Under the pieces are notes generated by a model. The model saw only the letters and a program-made list of their open reading frames with translations. It did not search any database and had not been told where the DNA came from. DNA of 64,000 nucleotides, taken from Lachnospiraceae bacterium (GTDB taxonomy: Bacteria; Bacillota; Clostridia; Lachnospirales; Lachnospiraceae). Positions 23,937 to 33,264 of this stretch are shown here, piece by piece; within the stretch, counting starts at the first letter, position 1; each line of letters starts with the position of its first letter. The stretch spans positions 1 through 64,000 of the forward strand of contig JAETTM010000006.1 in the NCBI GenBank assembly GCA_021769135.1, written 5' to 3'. A program made the translations under genes and the position numbers.

Positions 23937-25130
23937 CTATCTTTTCTCCACCATCCCCTTAATCTCCTGCGCATACTGCGGATAGTTCTCCTCCAGTTCC
24001 CTTATCTCCGCCTGTGCCCGTTCTATAATCATTTCCCTGTTATAGTCCATCCTCTTCCTGAGGGACTGGCGGCGTATAATAAGCCCATGGCGGATTTCCA
24101 CCATTTCCTTGCTGTCCAACAGCGCCGCCGTCTGATGCAGCCAGATGGCAGGGTCTTTCACCTGATAGCATTTTAATATGCCGAGGAACTCCTGCTGGCT
24201 CTCGTCCAGCTCCAATTCCGCTTCCCTGTAACGCCTTCTTTCCTCCTTTTCCACCTTGAATTTCTCCCACCATGAGGCAAACTCCTTGGCAGAGGAAACA
24301 TGGTATTTTATATATAAATAGTCCATCAGGTTCGTATTGTTCACATACCGGATTTTCACCCTGTTCTGCAGCATTATAATCCGGTTAATCCCCTTTTCCA
24401 CCCGCTTTAACTCTTTTACCGAATCCGTATATTTAAAATAAAGGAAAATAATCGCTAAGGCCGCCAGCCCTGTAGTCAGCAAAAATCCCACCTGGGTATC
24501 CATCCCCAACGCATAGCGCAGCGTAAAAAGTACCACAAAACAGACTATCAGCGCCACCGAGCATACCACCGCCATCCCTTTCGCATCGGCAATCATCCTT
24601 TTTAACTCATCCTTGCGGTAATGGTACGCATGCTTTTCCCCATCCAGCCGGGATAAATCCTTTCGAATCAACGCCTGATATTCCTCCGCTTCCCGCAGTT
24701 TGCGGCAGCCCTCTTCCGCATCTTCCTCCATGCGCTCCATCTGATGGTATTTCTCGTCGCTCATACGGTTTTTCTTTTCCAGATATACGCCCCTGCGGTT
24801 TTCCAGCTCCTGGATTTTCTGTGCGCTTGTATTGAGTTCCTCCCGCTCCGCCTCGGGCAGGGCCTCTATTTCTTCGATATCCTTCAGGTAGGAAGTGACT
24901 TTTCCATACTCGAAATTCAGCCTTTCCAGTTCCCCGGTGGCCTCCTGTATCTGTTCCATGCAGCTTTGCACATATTCCTTCCGCTGCTCCCTGTCATGGA
25001 CATTGAATTCCTTCCTGTCGTAATCAATCCTTTTCCAATCCTCCTCGTCATACTCCGTTTCCTCCGGCATCTCGTCATAATCCGGCCGGAAAAATTTTTT
25101 CCAGAACTTCAACTTTTCAAATAATTTCAT
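23937..25130 (-). CDS. Coiled-coil protein with two membrane segments
   Basis: A 397-residue protein. Residues about 45-185 are a charged coiled coil (REQRKEYVQSCMEQIQEA and onwards). Two adjacent membrane helices follow at about 190-240 (AVVCSVALIVCFVVLFTL and GFLLTTGLAALAIIFLYF), and then a second helical region. The start is ATG 25130 rather than the in-frame ATG at 25142, which is too close to AAAGG. It is the last gene of the DUF5717-DUF5716-TPR cluster and could anchor the cluster's products at the membrane. The function is unknown. Confidence 0.75.
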   Translation of the reverse strand: MKLFEKLKFWKKFFRPDYDEMPEETEYDEEDWKRIDYDRKEFNVHDREQRKEYVQSCMEQIQEATGELERLNFEYGKVTSYLKDIEEIEALPEAEREELNTSAQKIQELENRRGVYLEKKNRMSDEKYHQMERMEEDAEEGCRKLREAEEYQALIRKDLSRLDGEKHAYHYRKDELKRMIADAKGMAVVCSVALIVCFVVLFTLRYALGMDTQVGFLLTTGLAALAIIFLYFKYTDSVKELKRVEKGINRIIMLQNRVKIRYVNNTNLMDYLYIKYHVSSAKEFASWWEKFKVEKEERRRYREAELELDESQQEFLGILKCYQVKDPAIWLHQTAALLDSKEMVEIRHGLIIRRQSLRKRMDYNREMIIERAQAEIRELEENYPQYAQEIKGMVEKR

Positions 25131-25204
25131 TCTAATAACCATGCCCTTTCCATAGCTTGCAAACTTTCATACATGCAAAACATGTATTGCACAGACACCG
25201 CCTT

Positions 25205-26038
25205 TCATTTTTCCGCCATTTGCCGGTACTGTTCCTTTAATTCATCCGTAATCCGCTCCACTTCCTCATAATAAGACACTGAGTTGTTCTCATCTTTGCA
25301 TACTTTCAGGGTAAAAAGCATCCGGCTTTCCTCGGTGCCCTCGAACTCCCCTGCGGCATCCTCCATCCGCTTTTCCACCTTCATCGTCTGGTCATAGCCT
25401 CTGGGCTGGGCCGCGATAAAATTCACATATTCCCTTTCCTCCATAAACATCCGGTTTGCCGTCAGGAAGCTGACGTATGACTCTTCGTTTTTCCCGCACT
25501 CATAAGCCTGGCGGAAGCTGTCCGCCGCATTCCTGAACCGGTAAAGCCCCGCATAGGCCACCCCCCGGTTATGCAATACTCTTCCCCTCAGCGCCCGCTC
25601 CCCGTCGGGCAGTTCTTCCAGCAGGCTGTCATAGCACTTTATGGCGGACATATATTTTCCGCTTTCCATCAAATAATCCGCTTTCGCCATCCTCTTTTCA
25701 TGTACGCTTAAATCCGCTTCCTTTTCCAGGTCATTCTTCGCCTTTTCGATTTCCTCCCTGCTGCCGTAGCCCGTATAGTCCAGAATCCTCCCCGCAAACT
25801 CCGCAGCGCTGCACCCGGCCCCCGTCATTTCCCGCAGTTCATCCGCCAGTTCCTTCAGCCCGCACTCCCCTTCCAGCCACTGCGTCAGCCTTTCATCCAC
25901 GATTTCCTTCCCGATGAGGTAAGAATTCTGCATCAGGCAATAGCACAATTCCTCCACCGAATATACATTCACATAAAGCCTTTCCAAAAAATAAGGCTTA
26001 TCCGCATATTTTCCTAAACAAAGCAGCACCCTGCCCAT
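25205..26038 (-). CDS. TPR-repeat protein of the DUF5716/5717 cluster
   Basis: A 277-residue soluble protein. The N-terminal part (VLLCLGKYADKPYFLERLYV, then SVEELCYCLMQNSYLIG) is a conserved helical domain. Two to three TPR-like repeats follow at about 120-200 (KADYLMESGKYMSAIKCYDSL and HNRGVAYAGLYRFRNAADSF). The start ATG 26038 has AAGGAGAC upstream. It lies 74 bases before the coiled-coil membrane gene and probably serves as a protein-interaction module with it and the Hsp70-like protein. Confidence 0.8.
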   Translation of the reverse strand: MGRVLLCLGKYADKPYFLERLYVNVYSVEELCYCLMQNSYLIGKEIVDERLTQWLEGECGLKELADELREMTGAGCSAAEFAGRILDYTGYGSREEIEKAKNDLEKEADLSVHEKRMAKADYLMESGKYMSAIKCYDSLLEELPDGERALRGRVLHNRGVAYAGLYRFRNAADSFRQAYECGKNEESYVSFLTANRMFMEEREYVNFIAAQPRGYDQTMKVEKRMEDAAGEFEGTEESRMLFTLKVCKDENNSVSYYEEVERITDELKEQYRQMAEK

Positions 26039-26170
26039 TCCTGTCTCCTTTCCCAAAGAACAGCTGCCTCCCAAAACCCTGTTACGGAATCCGTCTATTT
26101 TTGTCAAAAGCCGCGACACATCGCAACTTTTTAAAGGGAAGCCAAATTTACATTTACTTTTACATCAAAA

Positions 26171-26640
26171 CTACACCATAGCCATTTCGGTCATGATATA
26201 GCCTTGTTCATCATCCTGTTCACCTTGAACAGGATGTATTTCTTCGTGCAACAATTCCAAATACTTATAGCACGCCTTACAAAGCACCATAACCCCTGAC
26301 GCGCTAATATTGTATTCCGGCAGATGTCCATCGTATTTTGCGCAGGCCTCCTTGATTTTGTCAAATCCTCTTCCCCATGCCTCTATCATACCGCTCTTAA
26401 AGAAAACATTTGCCAACTTAGGATTATACGGCTTGGAAGAGTGCTTTTCAAATAATTTCTCCGTTGAGTTAAGTTCAGAAGGCATCTCACCATCATTCCA
26501 GATATATATTTTATCCTCATATACGCTAATCTGAATCGGATTGCAAGCACTGTAGTCCTTATGAACCACCGCATTCAGCAATATTTCACGGAACGCTTCC
26601 TGTGGAAACATAAACTGCTCAATCCTCTAAATCCCGGCTC
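26171..26640 (-). pseudogene. Remnant of an AlbA/RecG-like ATP-binding protein
   Basis: Only the C-terminal ATPase-like third survives: FPQEAFREILLNAVVHKDYS, IQISVYEDKIYIWNDGEMP and MIEAWGRGFDKIKEAC are hallmarks of the proteins annotated as RecG-like or AlbA_2-domain regulators. Upstream, EPGFRG is followed by a one-base shift into IEQFMFPQ, and the N-terminal domain is absent. The open frame from ATG 26611 could still give 146 residues, but it lacks a good ribosome site. It sits inside the DUF5716/5717 cluster as foreign debris. Confidence 0.75.
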
Positions 26641-26718
26641 AAATTCCCCTAAAATGCTTTTAATGTGCTAAGCTTCTTTAATTCACCGGATAACAGCAAG
26701 CCTGAATGAATCCCTCTC

Positions 26719-28104
26719 TTATACCTCAAACACTTTATTCCATTCTCCCCCTGATGCTGGGAAAAACTCCCCGAACCCCATATCTTTTACCATAACCCGG
26801 AGCCGCTGCTCCGAAACCATCTCCGCCGTCACCTTAAGCCTGGTAGTCCATCCAGGCCGCGCCTTTAGCCCCTCCATCACCATATTCACTTCCCTGGGGG
26901 GCTTTCCGTCCAAAGGCGTAAACAGCAGGGAAATCCCATCCCCCTCTTCCAATATAATATCGAATTCCTTTTTCGTCTCAAACCAATTGGTTCCCGCATC
27001 CATCATGGCAAAATAGGATTCCTTCCCCTGGCGCAGAACATGCATGCCTACATTTGCTTTCAGCCTATCCAGTCCCAAAAAGACATATTCCCCGCCCCCA
27101 GAGTCCAGCCCTATTTTTTCCCTTATCCCATAGCAGGCCCCTTTGCTGTACAGATTATTCCCCTGAAATGCCCTCCTGCCCCTGCAAAGGTAGCGCAGGG
27201 AGCGGGAGGCCCAGCCATCCTTGTAGCCATCCCCAATCAAGTATACGCAGGAAACTTCCCGGTCGGCGCACTTCCGTTCCGCAATTTCCAGAAACATTTC
27301 ATCCAGCCGTTTCCGTTCCTCCTCATTTCCTGCGCCTGTTCCGGTTTCCGTACCCGTTCTAATCCCCGAACCTTCCGTTCCCCTTCCGGCTCCTATTCCT
27401 CCCTCTGCTCCCGGCCCTATCCCTTTCCGTTCCATTTCCCCATACTCGTCGATGGAAATCATGGCCACCATAGGGGTCGTCCTTTTATTCACCCCAAACC
27501 CGTAAATTTTCATCCGCCGATTGTCATAATCGCACAACAGCACTTCCCGGCTCCACAATTCTTCCGGCTGATGCAGCATATAATGATAATAGCTTTCCAC
27601 GTGGCTCTGGAAAAAAATCCTGTCCGTTTTCAGATTCAGGTTAACCGCTATCCGGGCCAGCACCTCCACCATTCTCCCGTCCAGGCAGTCCACAGTAAGC
27701 ATCATTCCCTCCAGCCATTCCACCGGGGCAATCAAGTTTAACAATGACAGGCTCCTCCGGATAAAAAGGGCGAGAAGCGCCACCGGGTCAAAGCTTTCCC
27801 CGTCCACATCCACCGGCTCCCCATTCCTGGCCAGGCTCACCAGTTTCTCCACCGGAAAGCCCTCTCCTTCTTTGGCGCACTTCACCGCTTCCTTGCCGAA
27901 CAGCCATTGCTTCGTTTCCCTTTTTCGGCAGAGTGCCATGGGAATGCCGTACTGCTCCGTACCGGCCACCACCGCCAGCGTCTCTATCTCATCTTTATCC
28001 GAAAAGCTGTAGCTAATCTGGGCGTATTCGTCATTCATATCATATCCGACTACAATTCCGCCCTTTTTCCTTTTTCTCATCCCATCCTTTTTGTCCAGCA
28101 GCAT
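26719..28104 (-). CDS. Hsp70/actin-like protein, DUF5716 family
   Basis: A 461-residue protein. The order of motifs suggests an actin/Hsp70 ATPase fold: GGIVVGYDMNDEYAQISYSF (phosphate-1-like), PMALCRKRETKQWLFGKEA, VLLCDYDNRRMKIYGFG (phosphate-2-like) and CVYLIGDGYKDGW with GACYGI (adenosine-like). The last 110 residues resemble an Hsp70 substrate-binding sandwich. A Gly/Thr-rich, low-complexity stretch near 225-265 interrupts the ATPase part. I believe the family is DUF5716, known mainly from Lachnospiraceae. It follows the DUF5717 gene. Confidence 0.7.
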   Translation of the reverse strand: MLLDKKDGMRKRKKGGIVVGYDMNDEYAQISYSFSDKDEIETLAVVAGTEQYGIPMALCRKRETKQWLFGKEAVKCAKEGEGFPVEKLVSLARNGEPVDVDGESFDPVALLALFIRRSLSLLNLIAPVEWLEGMMLTVDCLDGRMVEVLARIAVNLNLKTDRIFFQSHVESYYHYMLHQPEELWSREVLLCDYDNRRMKIYGFGVNKRTTPMVAMISIDEYGEMERKGIGPGAEGGIGAGRGTEGSGIRTGTETGTGAGNEEERKRLDEMFLEIAERKCADREVSCVYLIGDGYKDGWASRSLRYLCRGRRAFQGNNLYSKGACYGIREKIGLDSGGGEYVFLGLDRLKANVGMHVLRQGKESYFAMMDAGTNWFETKKEFDIILEEGDGISLLFTPLDGKPPREVNMVMEGLKARPGWTTRLKVTAEMVSEQRLRVMVKDMGFGEFFPASGGEWNKVFEV

Positions 28105-28169
28105 CTCCCATACTCCATATCCAAAATCTTTTCCTTACAGCCGTTCCCACATATCACATATCCCATACA

Positions 28170-28250
28170 TCCGGCGCCGGCCGTTCCTGGGCTTGACGCG
28201 GCGTCCGGTGCGGCAGGATTTGAACGGAACATATTTCCGGAATATTCTCA
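28170..28250. repeat. Truncated family D repeat
   Basis: GGCTTGACGCGGCGTCCGG, then CAGGATTTGAAC and TTTCCGGAATATTCTCA, match the right half of the longer family D palindromes at 23740 and 51748. It lies between the DUF5717 and DUF5716 genes. Confidence 0.55.
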
Positions 28251-28276
28251 TGGCCCTATTATCATCCCATCGCCCC

Positions 28277-31200
28277 TCACTCCTTCAAAAGCCGGAACAT
28301 CCTGGAAACCATATATTCCTTTTTATAATAATTCTCCAGAAGCCGGTCCAGAGTATCATAATCATGGAGTACCCCGGCCGCCGCAATATCGTTAATCAGC
28401 TCGAAACGGTTTTCCTCTTCCCCGTATAAGACATCCCCCCGGGTTACGGAAGCGCTCTGGGTGAACGATTTTTCCCCATCCATTTCTTCCGTAATATAAT
28501 ACTGGAGTTTTTCCCCAAAGAAAAGGATAAAGGCTTTCACGTAAATGCCCCCGTACATATCCCTCATTTCTTCTTCCCGGTAATCGCTTTCCGTATATTT
28601 TCCCCTCTCGATTATATAGTGGATGACTACCCGGCTGCCCGGCTTCGTCCGGTATTCTATAATGGTTTTATCCGCCAGGGGCTCCACCGCAGGAGCTTTC
28701 CCTGCATATTCCTTGAAAAAGGAAAAGCAAATGCCATCCTCCATCAAATCCGTCAAAAAAAGCCTGGCCGCCCCTTCCACCCTGGGCGTCATTTCTTCCT
28801 TATGCCCGGAAAAATATTTCAAAAAGGCCAGCTTACAAACCCGGTGCAGCCTTTCCCCCCTCTCATACACCCTCATCGCGTCCATAAGAAGAAAAACGTC
28901 CATAGGCTTTTCCTTTATGAAATAGTCATAGGAGCACTGGGTCAGGAAAGCCGTCTCCACTTCGGGCTTTGCCCCTCCCGAAACATAATTTTTAAAAATC
29001 TCCGCGCGTTCCCCGATATAGGCGCCGGAAAACATCGTCTGCACCAAAATCCGTTCACAGATTTCATAGGTATCCACTTCAAAGGAAATGGCCGCTTTCC
29101 ATATCTCTTCCAGCTGCCAAAGCATCCCCTTGTAAAAGTATACAAGATAAGTTATCAGGTTGCTGTCATATTTGCCTTTATGGAAAGCATAGTATACCAT
29201 GTATGTCATATATTTATTTTCGATGAACCCATCCCTGGACAGCAAACGGCTGCACATCCGCATAATGGTTTTCACATCCGTTCCGGGAACGCCGAAACGC
29301 TTTAGCCATCCGAAGGCCTTATCGTGCATCCCCCTGATAACCATAAAACGAATGGCCTCCCCCCGTTCCTTGCAGGTCATCCCTTCCGGCTCCAGCTTTT
29401 TTAAATAGTCTTCCAGTTCCTCCAAGTCGTCCTGCTCATAATAATAGTGAATCAGCTTCAGTGCAACCTCGTTTTTCCTTTTCCTGTCCATGGAAGGCGA
29501 TGCAGCAATCCGGCGGAATTTCTCCACATTTGCATAAGTGATTTCCAAAAAGGACTTGTTGCTTTCACATAAGTAGATGTCCAGCCCCTCATGCTCCGTC
29601 ACAAAGGGCATGGCCATCTGAAGCATCTTTTCCGGCTTCATCAGCCTTTCCAGCCGGAAAACTACGCTGGTGCTGTAACGGTTCCCTTCCCCGTCCTCCA
29701 GAAAAATCTTATAATCGTTCCCATACAAAGGTACGGTCCCCTGCCCGCTGCTCATGGGATATTTGTGCTCCTGGCCGCCGAAAGCATATTCCACCACCAC
29801 TTGGCGCATCTTCTTATTATCCGTATACACCATATGGGTAAACAATAGCGTCACAAGCATGCCTGCCCTTTCCTCGTTCAGAAGTTCAGGCGTTATGATA
29901 TGCCGGTATAAATAAGCCAAGTCCTTATTTATCCTGCCCTTGGACAGCTGCCTTAGCACAAATTCCTCCATCTGGCTGCAGAATTTTATATAATATTCCG
30001 GGGATACCTCCCTCTTTCCATATATATAGGCATAAAGAAATGCCGTTTTCCGGTAGTCCATCCCGCTCTGATAGGCAAAGTACATCAGCACCGCTTTTGG
30101 GATTTCACCCGTATAGCCCTCCGGCAATGCCATCATATAATACTCGTAAAGCTTTGTAATGCGCAATTCCTGTTCCACCCCTAAGCTGTACCAGGGGAAA
30201 TAGGCGCTGTCCGATTTATTCCCCTTTATCAAAAGGGCACAAATAGCCTGCAGCGTCTCATTGTCGGGATATTCTTCATAATATTCCTTTAAAATGAAAA
30301 ACACCCTCTCCGAATACCCCTTCATCCTCTGGGCCTGGTATCTTATCTGGTCAAAAAGCTCCTGGGAAATCAGCTTCCTCCTGGCTGCAAAATTCAGCAC
30401 CTGTATTTCAAATCTATTAAGCCCCATCAGCAAAGTGGGGTTCATTTCCAGCAAATGCCAGGCTTCCATATATAGAATCGGGCTGAAACAGCCCTTTCCG
30501 AAATGTTCCTTCAAAAGTTCCAAACGCTTGACAGGGCTGTTTGTATATTCTTCCGATAAATGCAGCATCAGCCATGCAATTCTCCAATTATCCCTGTTCG
30601 CGCTGTATATCTGGCATATCCTTTCCGACACCCCGTCCACATAATCCTCATCCTCGTTATAAAGAGTAGTCAGGTACAGGTAATAGCACCATATCTCAGG
30701 CCTGAATTCCCCTTCGTCTATGGCCGTTTTCAACCGCTCCATCTGCCACTTCACTTCATTGAAACGCCCTTGGGTAATCAAAAGCTGCGCCCTGAACAGG
30801 CTCGTCTGTATATCCCTGGTATCCAGCAGCGTCAGCCTTTCCACCAGCTTTTCCGTTTCACCCATCCATACCCTGCTGCTAATCTTCCGGCCCCTGAAAG
30901 CGCAGTAGCATTCCATCAGTTCCAAAAGAAGCCTATTTTTCTCCTTGCGGGCAGCGCGCAAACGCTGCCGCTGCATGCCGCAGGCTACCGTTACGGGAAT
31001 CGTTATATCCAGATATGAATTTGTCATATGGATGCTGCCATAGTTCTTCCCCCCGTGAAGCCTGTCCCCATCCACATAAAACACAAGCCGTAACTGGTTT
31101 CCAAGGAAATCATATTCCGTCACCCTTTCCTTGTCCAGCCTTAGGAAATCGCCTTCCGCTTCCAGTTCCAGAAACGTATAGCCCCATCCGCTTCTGCCGA

Positions 31201-31867
31201 TGCCTATGCTGTACTCGGACACCCCTGCCGGCTCTTCTATATATATTTCCGTCTTTTCGGGAACGAATTCCACCCGCTGCTTCTTATTTGTCTCCAACAG
31301 GAATTCTTCCATGTTCTGCTCATTCCCATGGATGGCGGACAGGCCTTTATACGCGTTATAATATTGCTTATCCGAGCTCCCGGAAAAAATCTTTTGAAAC
31401 TGGGGGGAATAAAACACCTTCACCGCCTCTTCCCAATTGGCTTTGGCCAGATTGGCAAAATGGAACATATTCTTAATCGTTCCCAGGCTGGATTCCACCT
31501 TGTCGTCCTCAATCTCTATCCTGTATGGAAGTTCATATTCCCCGCAGTTGGAAATAATATAAAAACATCCTTCCAACGCTTCCCCCGCTTCCATCTCCCG
31601 GGCCAAAAAACGATAGGACACTTCCGCTTCCGCGCCTATGAACTCTTCGGTCAGGCATTCCATCTCCAGCCGGGAAGATGCCATCCATCCCTCGGCTATT
31701 ACTCCTTCAGGCGCAAAAATAGTAAAAGAGCCTTCCGTTCCTTCCCCCGGTTTCAAAGAAAAATTCACGCTTTCCTGGGAAAATGCCAGTTCCCCATAAT
31801 CCATCCCCGCCCGGCCATTATTCTCTTTTCCTCTATTCCTCCCGGTCGCTTCCGCTTTTCCTTCCAT
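28277..31867 (-). CDS. Large helical-repeat protein, DUF5717 family
   Basis: A protein of about 1196 residues. Residues 25-310 look like two beta-sandwich segments (SVNFSLKPGEGTEGSFTIF and SYLDITIPVTVACG). From about 320 the protein is a long series of helical, TPR-like units (LLITQGRFNEVKWQMERL, LLELMECYCAFRGRKISS). There is no signal peptide or membrane segment. The C-terminal 130 residues are again beta-rich. I recognise it as the DUF5717 type, which travels with DUF5716. The start is ATG 31867 rather than ATG 31879. It is the first gene of the cluster. Confidence 0.75.
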   Translation of the reverse strand: MEGKAEATGRNRGKENNGRAGMDYGELAFSQESVNFSLKPGEGTEGSFTIFAPEGVIAEGWMASSRLEMECLTEEFIGAEAEVSYRFLAREMEAGEALEGCFYIISNCGEYELPYRIEIEDDKVESSLGTIKNMFHFANLAKANWEEAVKVFYSPQFQKIFSGSSDKQYYNAYKGLSAIHGNEQNMEEFLLETNKKQRVEFVPEKTEIYIEEPAGVSEYSIGIGRSGWGYTFLELEAEGDFLRLDKERVTEYDFLGNQLRLVFYVDGDRLHGGKNYGSIHMTNSYLDITIPVTVACGMQRQRLRAARKEKNRLLLELMECYCAFRGRKISSRVWMGETEKLVERLTLLDTRDIQTSLFRAQLLITQGRFNEVKWQMERLKTAIDEGEFRPEIWCYYLYLTTLYNEDEDYVDGVSERICQIYSANRDNWRIAWLMLHLSEEYTNSPVKRLELLKEHFGKGCFSPILYMEAWHLLEMNPTLLMGLNRFEIQVLNFAARRKLISQELFDQIRYQAQRMKGYSERVFFILKEYYEEYPDNETLQAICALLIKGNKSDSAYFPWYSLGVEQELRITKLYEYYMMALPEGYTGEIPKAVLMYFAYQSGMDYRKTAFLYAYIYGKREVSPEYYIKFCSQMEEFVLRQLSKGRINKDLAYLYRHIITPELLNEERAGMLVTLLFTHMVYTDNKKMRQVVVEYAFGGQEHKYPMSSGQGTVPLYGNDYKIFLEDGEGNRYSTSVVFRLERLMKPEKMLQMAMPFVTEHEGLDIYLCESNKSFLEITYANVEKFRRIAASPSMDRKRKNEVALKLIHYYYEQDDLEELEDYLKKLEPEGMTCKERGEAIRFMVIRGMHDKAFGWLKRFGVPGTDVKTIMRMCSRLLSRDGFIENKYMTYMVYYAFHKGKYDSNLITYLVYFYKGMLWQLEEIWKAAISFEVDTYEICERILVQTMFSGAYIGERAEIFKNYVSGGAKPEVETAFLTQCSYDYFIKEKPMDVFLLMDAMRVYERGERLHRVCKLAFLKYFSGHKEEMTPRVEGAARLFLTDLMEDGICFSFFKEYAGKAPAVEPLADKTIIEYRTKPGSRVVIHYIIERGKYTESDYREEEMRDMYGGIYVKAFILFFGEKLQYYITEEMDGEKSFTQSASVTRGDVLYGEEENRFELINDIAAAGVLHDYDTLDRLLENYYKKEYMVSRMFRLLKE

Positions 31868-32072
31868 ACTGATAACCATACCTTTTCTATATCCTGCAGG
31901 CCTTCATGCCCGCCCTGTATCCATTCCATTTCACAGACGCATTTCACAGACGCAGCCCTGCGAAACGGACAAATCCGTCCAGACAAATTTTCTTCCGCCA
32001 TACGATACCTTTGAATTATACCATCAATAATCCGTTCTCTGCAACTATTGTAAATATTCTTTCCAATTCCCC

Positions 32073-32117
32073 TTGACAAAACTTTTCCAATGGTATATTG
32101 TATTAATTAAATAATAC
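32073..32117 (+). promoter_or_regulatory. Promoter and probable operator of the GntR-ABC operon
   Basis: TTGACA at 32073-32078 is followed 17 bases later by TATTGT, with an alternative TATATT two bases upstream. The palindrome GTATTAATTAAATAATAC at 32100-32117 covers the expected start and is a candidate GntR site. Confidence 0.6.
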
Positions 32118-32155
32118 AGTAGTACAATTTGCTGTCCATAGAAAGGAAGGATGAT

Positions 32156-32566
32156 ATGGCGTGGAATTTAAATGCAGATAAACCCATATATTCCCAGCTG
32201 GTAGAAATAATACAAATCCAGATTATTTCCGGCCGATACAAAGCCGGGGATCGTCTCCCCAGCGTCAGGGAACTAGCCGCGGAAGCGAGCGTAAACCCAA
32301 ACACTATGCAGAAGGCCCTTGCGGAATTAGAGCGAAACTGTTTAATTATCACCCAGCGGACCAGCGGGCGCATCGTAACGGAGGATACAGAATTGATTCA
32401 TAGAACACAAAAACATCTGGCAGAAGAACATATTCAGAATTTTTTCCGTACAATGAACGGTTTAGGATATTCTGCGGAAGAAATTTTGTCACTTGTAAAG
32501 GAAGCTGCGGAGAAATTATCCAATAGCGGCTTTTCCCACACCGATTTACCGAAAGGAGCAGAATAA
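32156..32566 (+). CDS. GntR-family (YtrA-type) repressor
   Basis: A 136-residue regulator with the N-terminal GntR winged helix (PIYSQLVEIIQIQIISGRYK, then GDRLPSVRELAAEASVNPNT) and a short helical dimerisation tail, the YtrA layout. The start ATG 32156 follows AGGAAGG. The stop shares a base with the next start, so it is coupled to the ABC ATPase gene. By analogy with ytr operons it represses its own operon and is released by an envelope signal such as a cell-wall antibiotic; the ligand is not known here. Confidence 0.92.
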   Translation: MAWNLNADKPIYSQLVEIIQIQIISGRYKAGDRLPSVRELAAEASVNPNTMQKALAELERNCLIITQRTSGRIVTEDTELIHRTQKHLAEEHIQNFFRTMNGLGYSAEEILSLVKEAAEKLSNSGFSHTDLPKGAE

Positions 32567-33264
32567 TGGAAGCATTGGCAGAAATAAGAGGGCTCACAAA
32601 GGCGTACGGCAACACTATAGCCGTGAACAATTTGAATCTAATCATTCCCCGCGGCCGGATTATCGGGCTTCTCGGCCCTAACGGCAGCGGAAAAACCACA
32701 TTAATCAAAATGATAAACGGGCTGCTCACCCCTACAGCCGGGAGCATTCTAATCAACGGCTTCCCGCCCGGTCCTGAAACGAAAGCGCGGATTGCCTATC
32801 TTCCGGAACGGACATATCTGCAAAGCGGGATGAAGGTATGCGACCTTGTGGATTTTTTCCAGGACTTCTATGAGGATTTTAACAGGGACAGGGCATTTTC
32901 CATGTTGAGTTCCTTGAATATCCCCTTTACCGCACAGCTGAAAACCCTTTCCAAAGGAACAAAGGAAAAAGTCCAGCTCATTCTTGTGATGAGCCGGAAT
33001 GCCGACCTCTTCATTCTGGATGAACCCATTGCAGGGGTTGACCCGGCGGCCAGAGATTACATTTTAAAGACTATTATTAACAATTACAATGAAAATGCCA
33101 GCATCATGCTGTCCACCCACCTGATTTCCGACATCGAGAATATACTGGATGAAGTTATTTTTATCCGTGACGGGCAATTATTGACCCATATGCCGGTAGA
33201 TCAAATCAGGGAACAGTATGGACAGTCCGTAGACGCTTATTTTAGGGGGGTATTCGCATGTTAA
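32566..33264 (+). CDS. ABC transporter ATP-binding protein
   Basis: A 232-residue ATPase. Walker A is GPNGSGKTTLIK near residue 40, the signature is LSKGTKEKVQLILVM (a Ser-Lys-Gly variant of LSGGQ), Walker B is LFILDEPIAGVD, and the switch His is in STHLISDIE. It is coupled to the GntR gene upstream and overlaps the permease gene by 7 bases. This is the usual three-gene GntR-ABC cassette of Firmicutes, likely an exporter or resistance and stress transporter. Confidence 0.95.
   Translation: MEALAEIRGLTKAYGNTIAVNNLNLIIPRGRIIGLLGPNGSGKTTLIKMINGLLTPTAGSILINGFPPGPETKARIAYLPERTYLQSGMKVCDLVDFFQDFYEDFNRDRAFSMLSSLNIPFTAQLKTLSKGTKEKVQLILVMSRNADLFILDEPIAGVDPAARDYILKTIINNYNENASIMLSTHLISDIENILDEVIFIRDGQLLTHMPVDQIREQYGQSVDAYFRGVFAC

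Noticed and set aside
31765-32079. A 104-codon minus-strand frame before the DUF5717 gene
   Set aside because: It overlaps the DUF5717 start in another frame and covers the divergent GntR promoter region; no ribosome site or family match.
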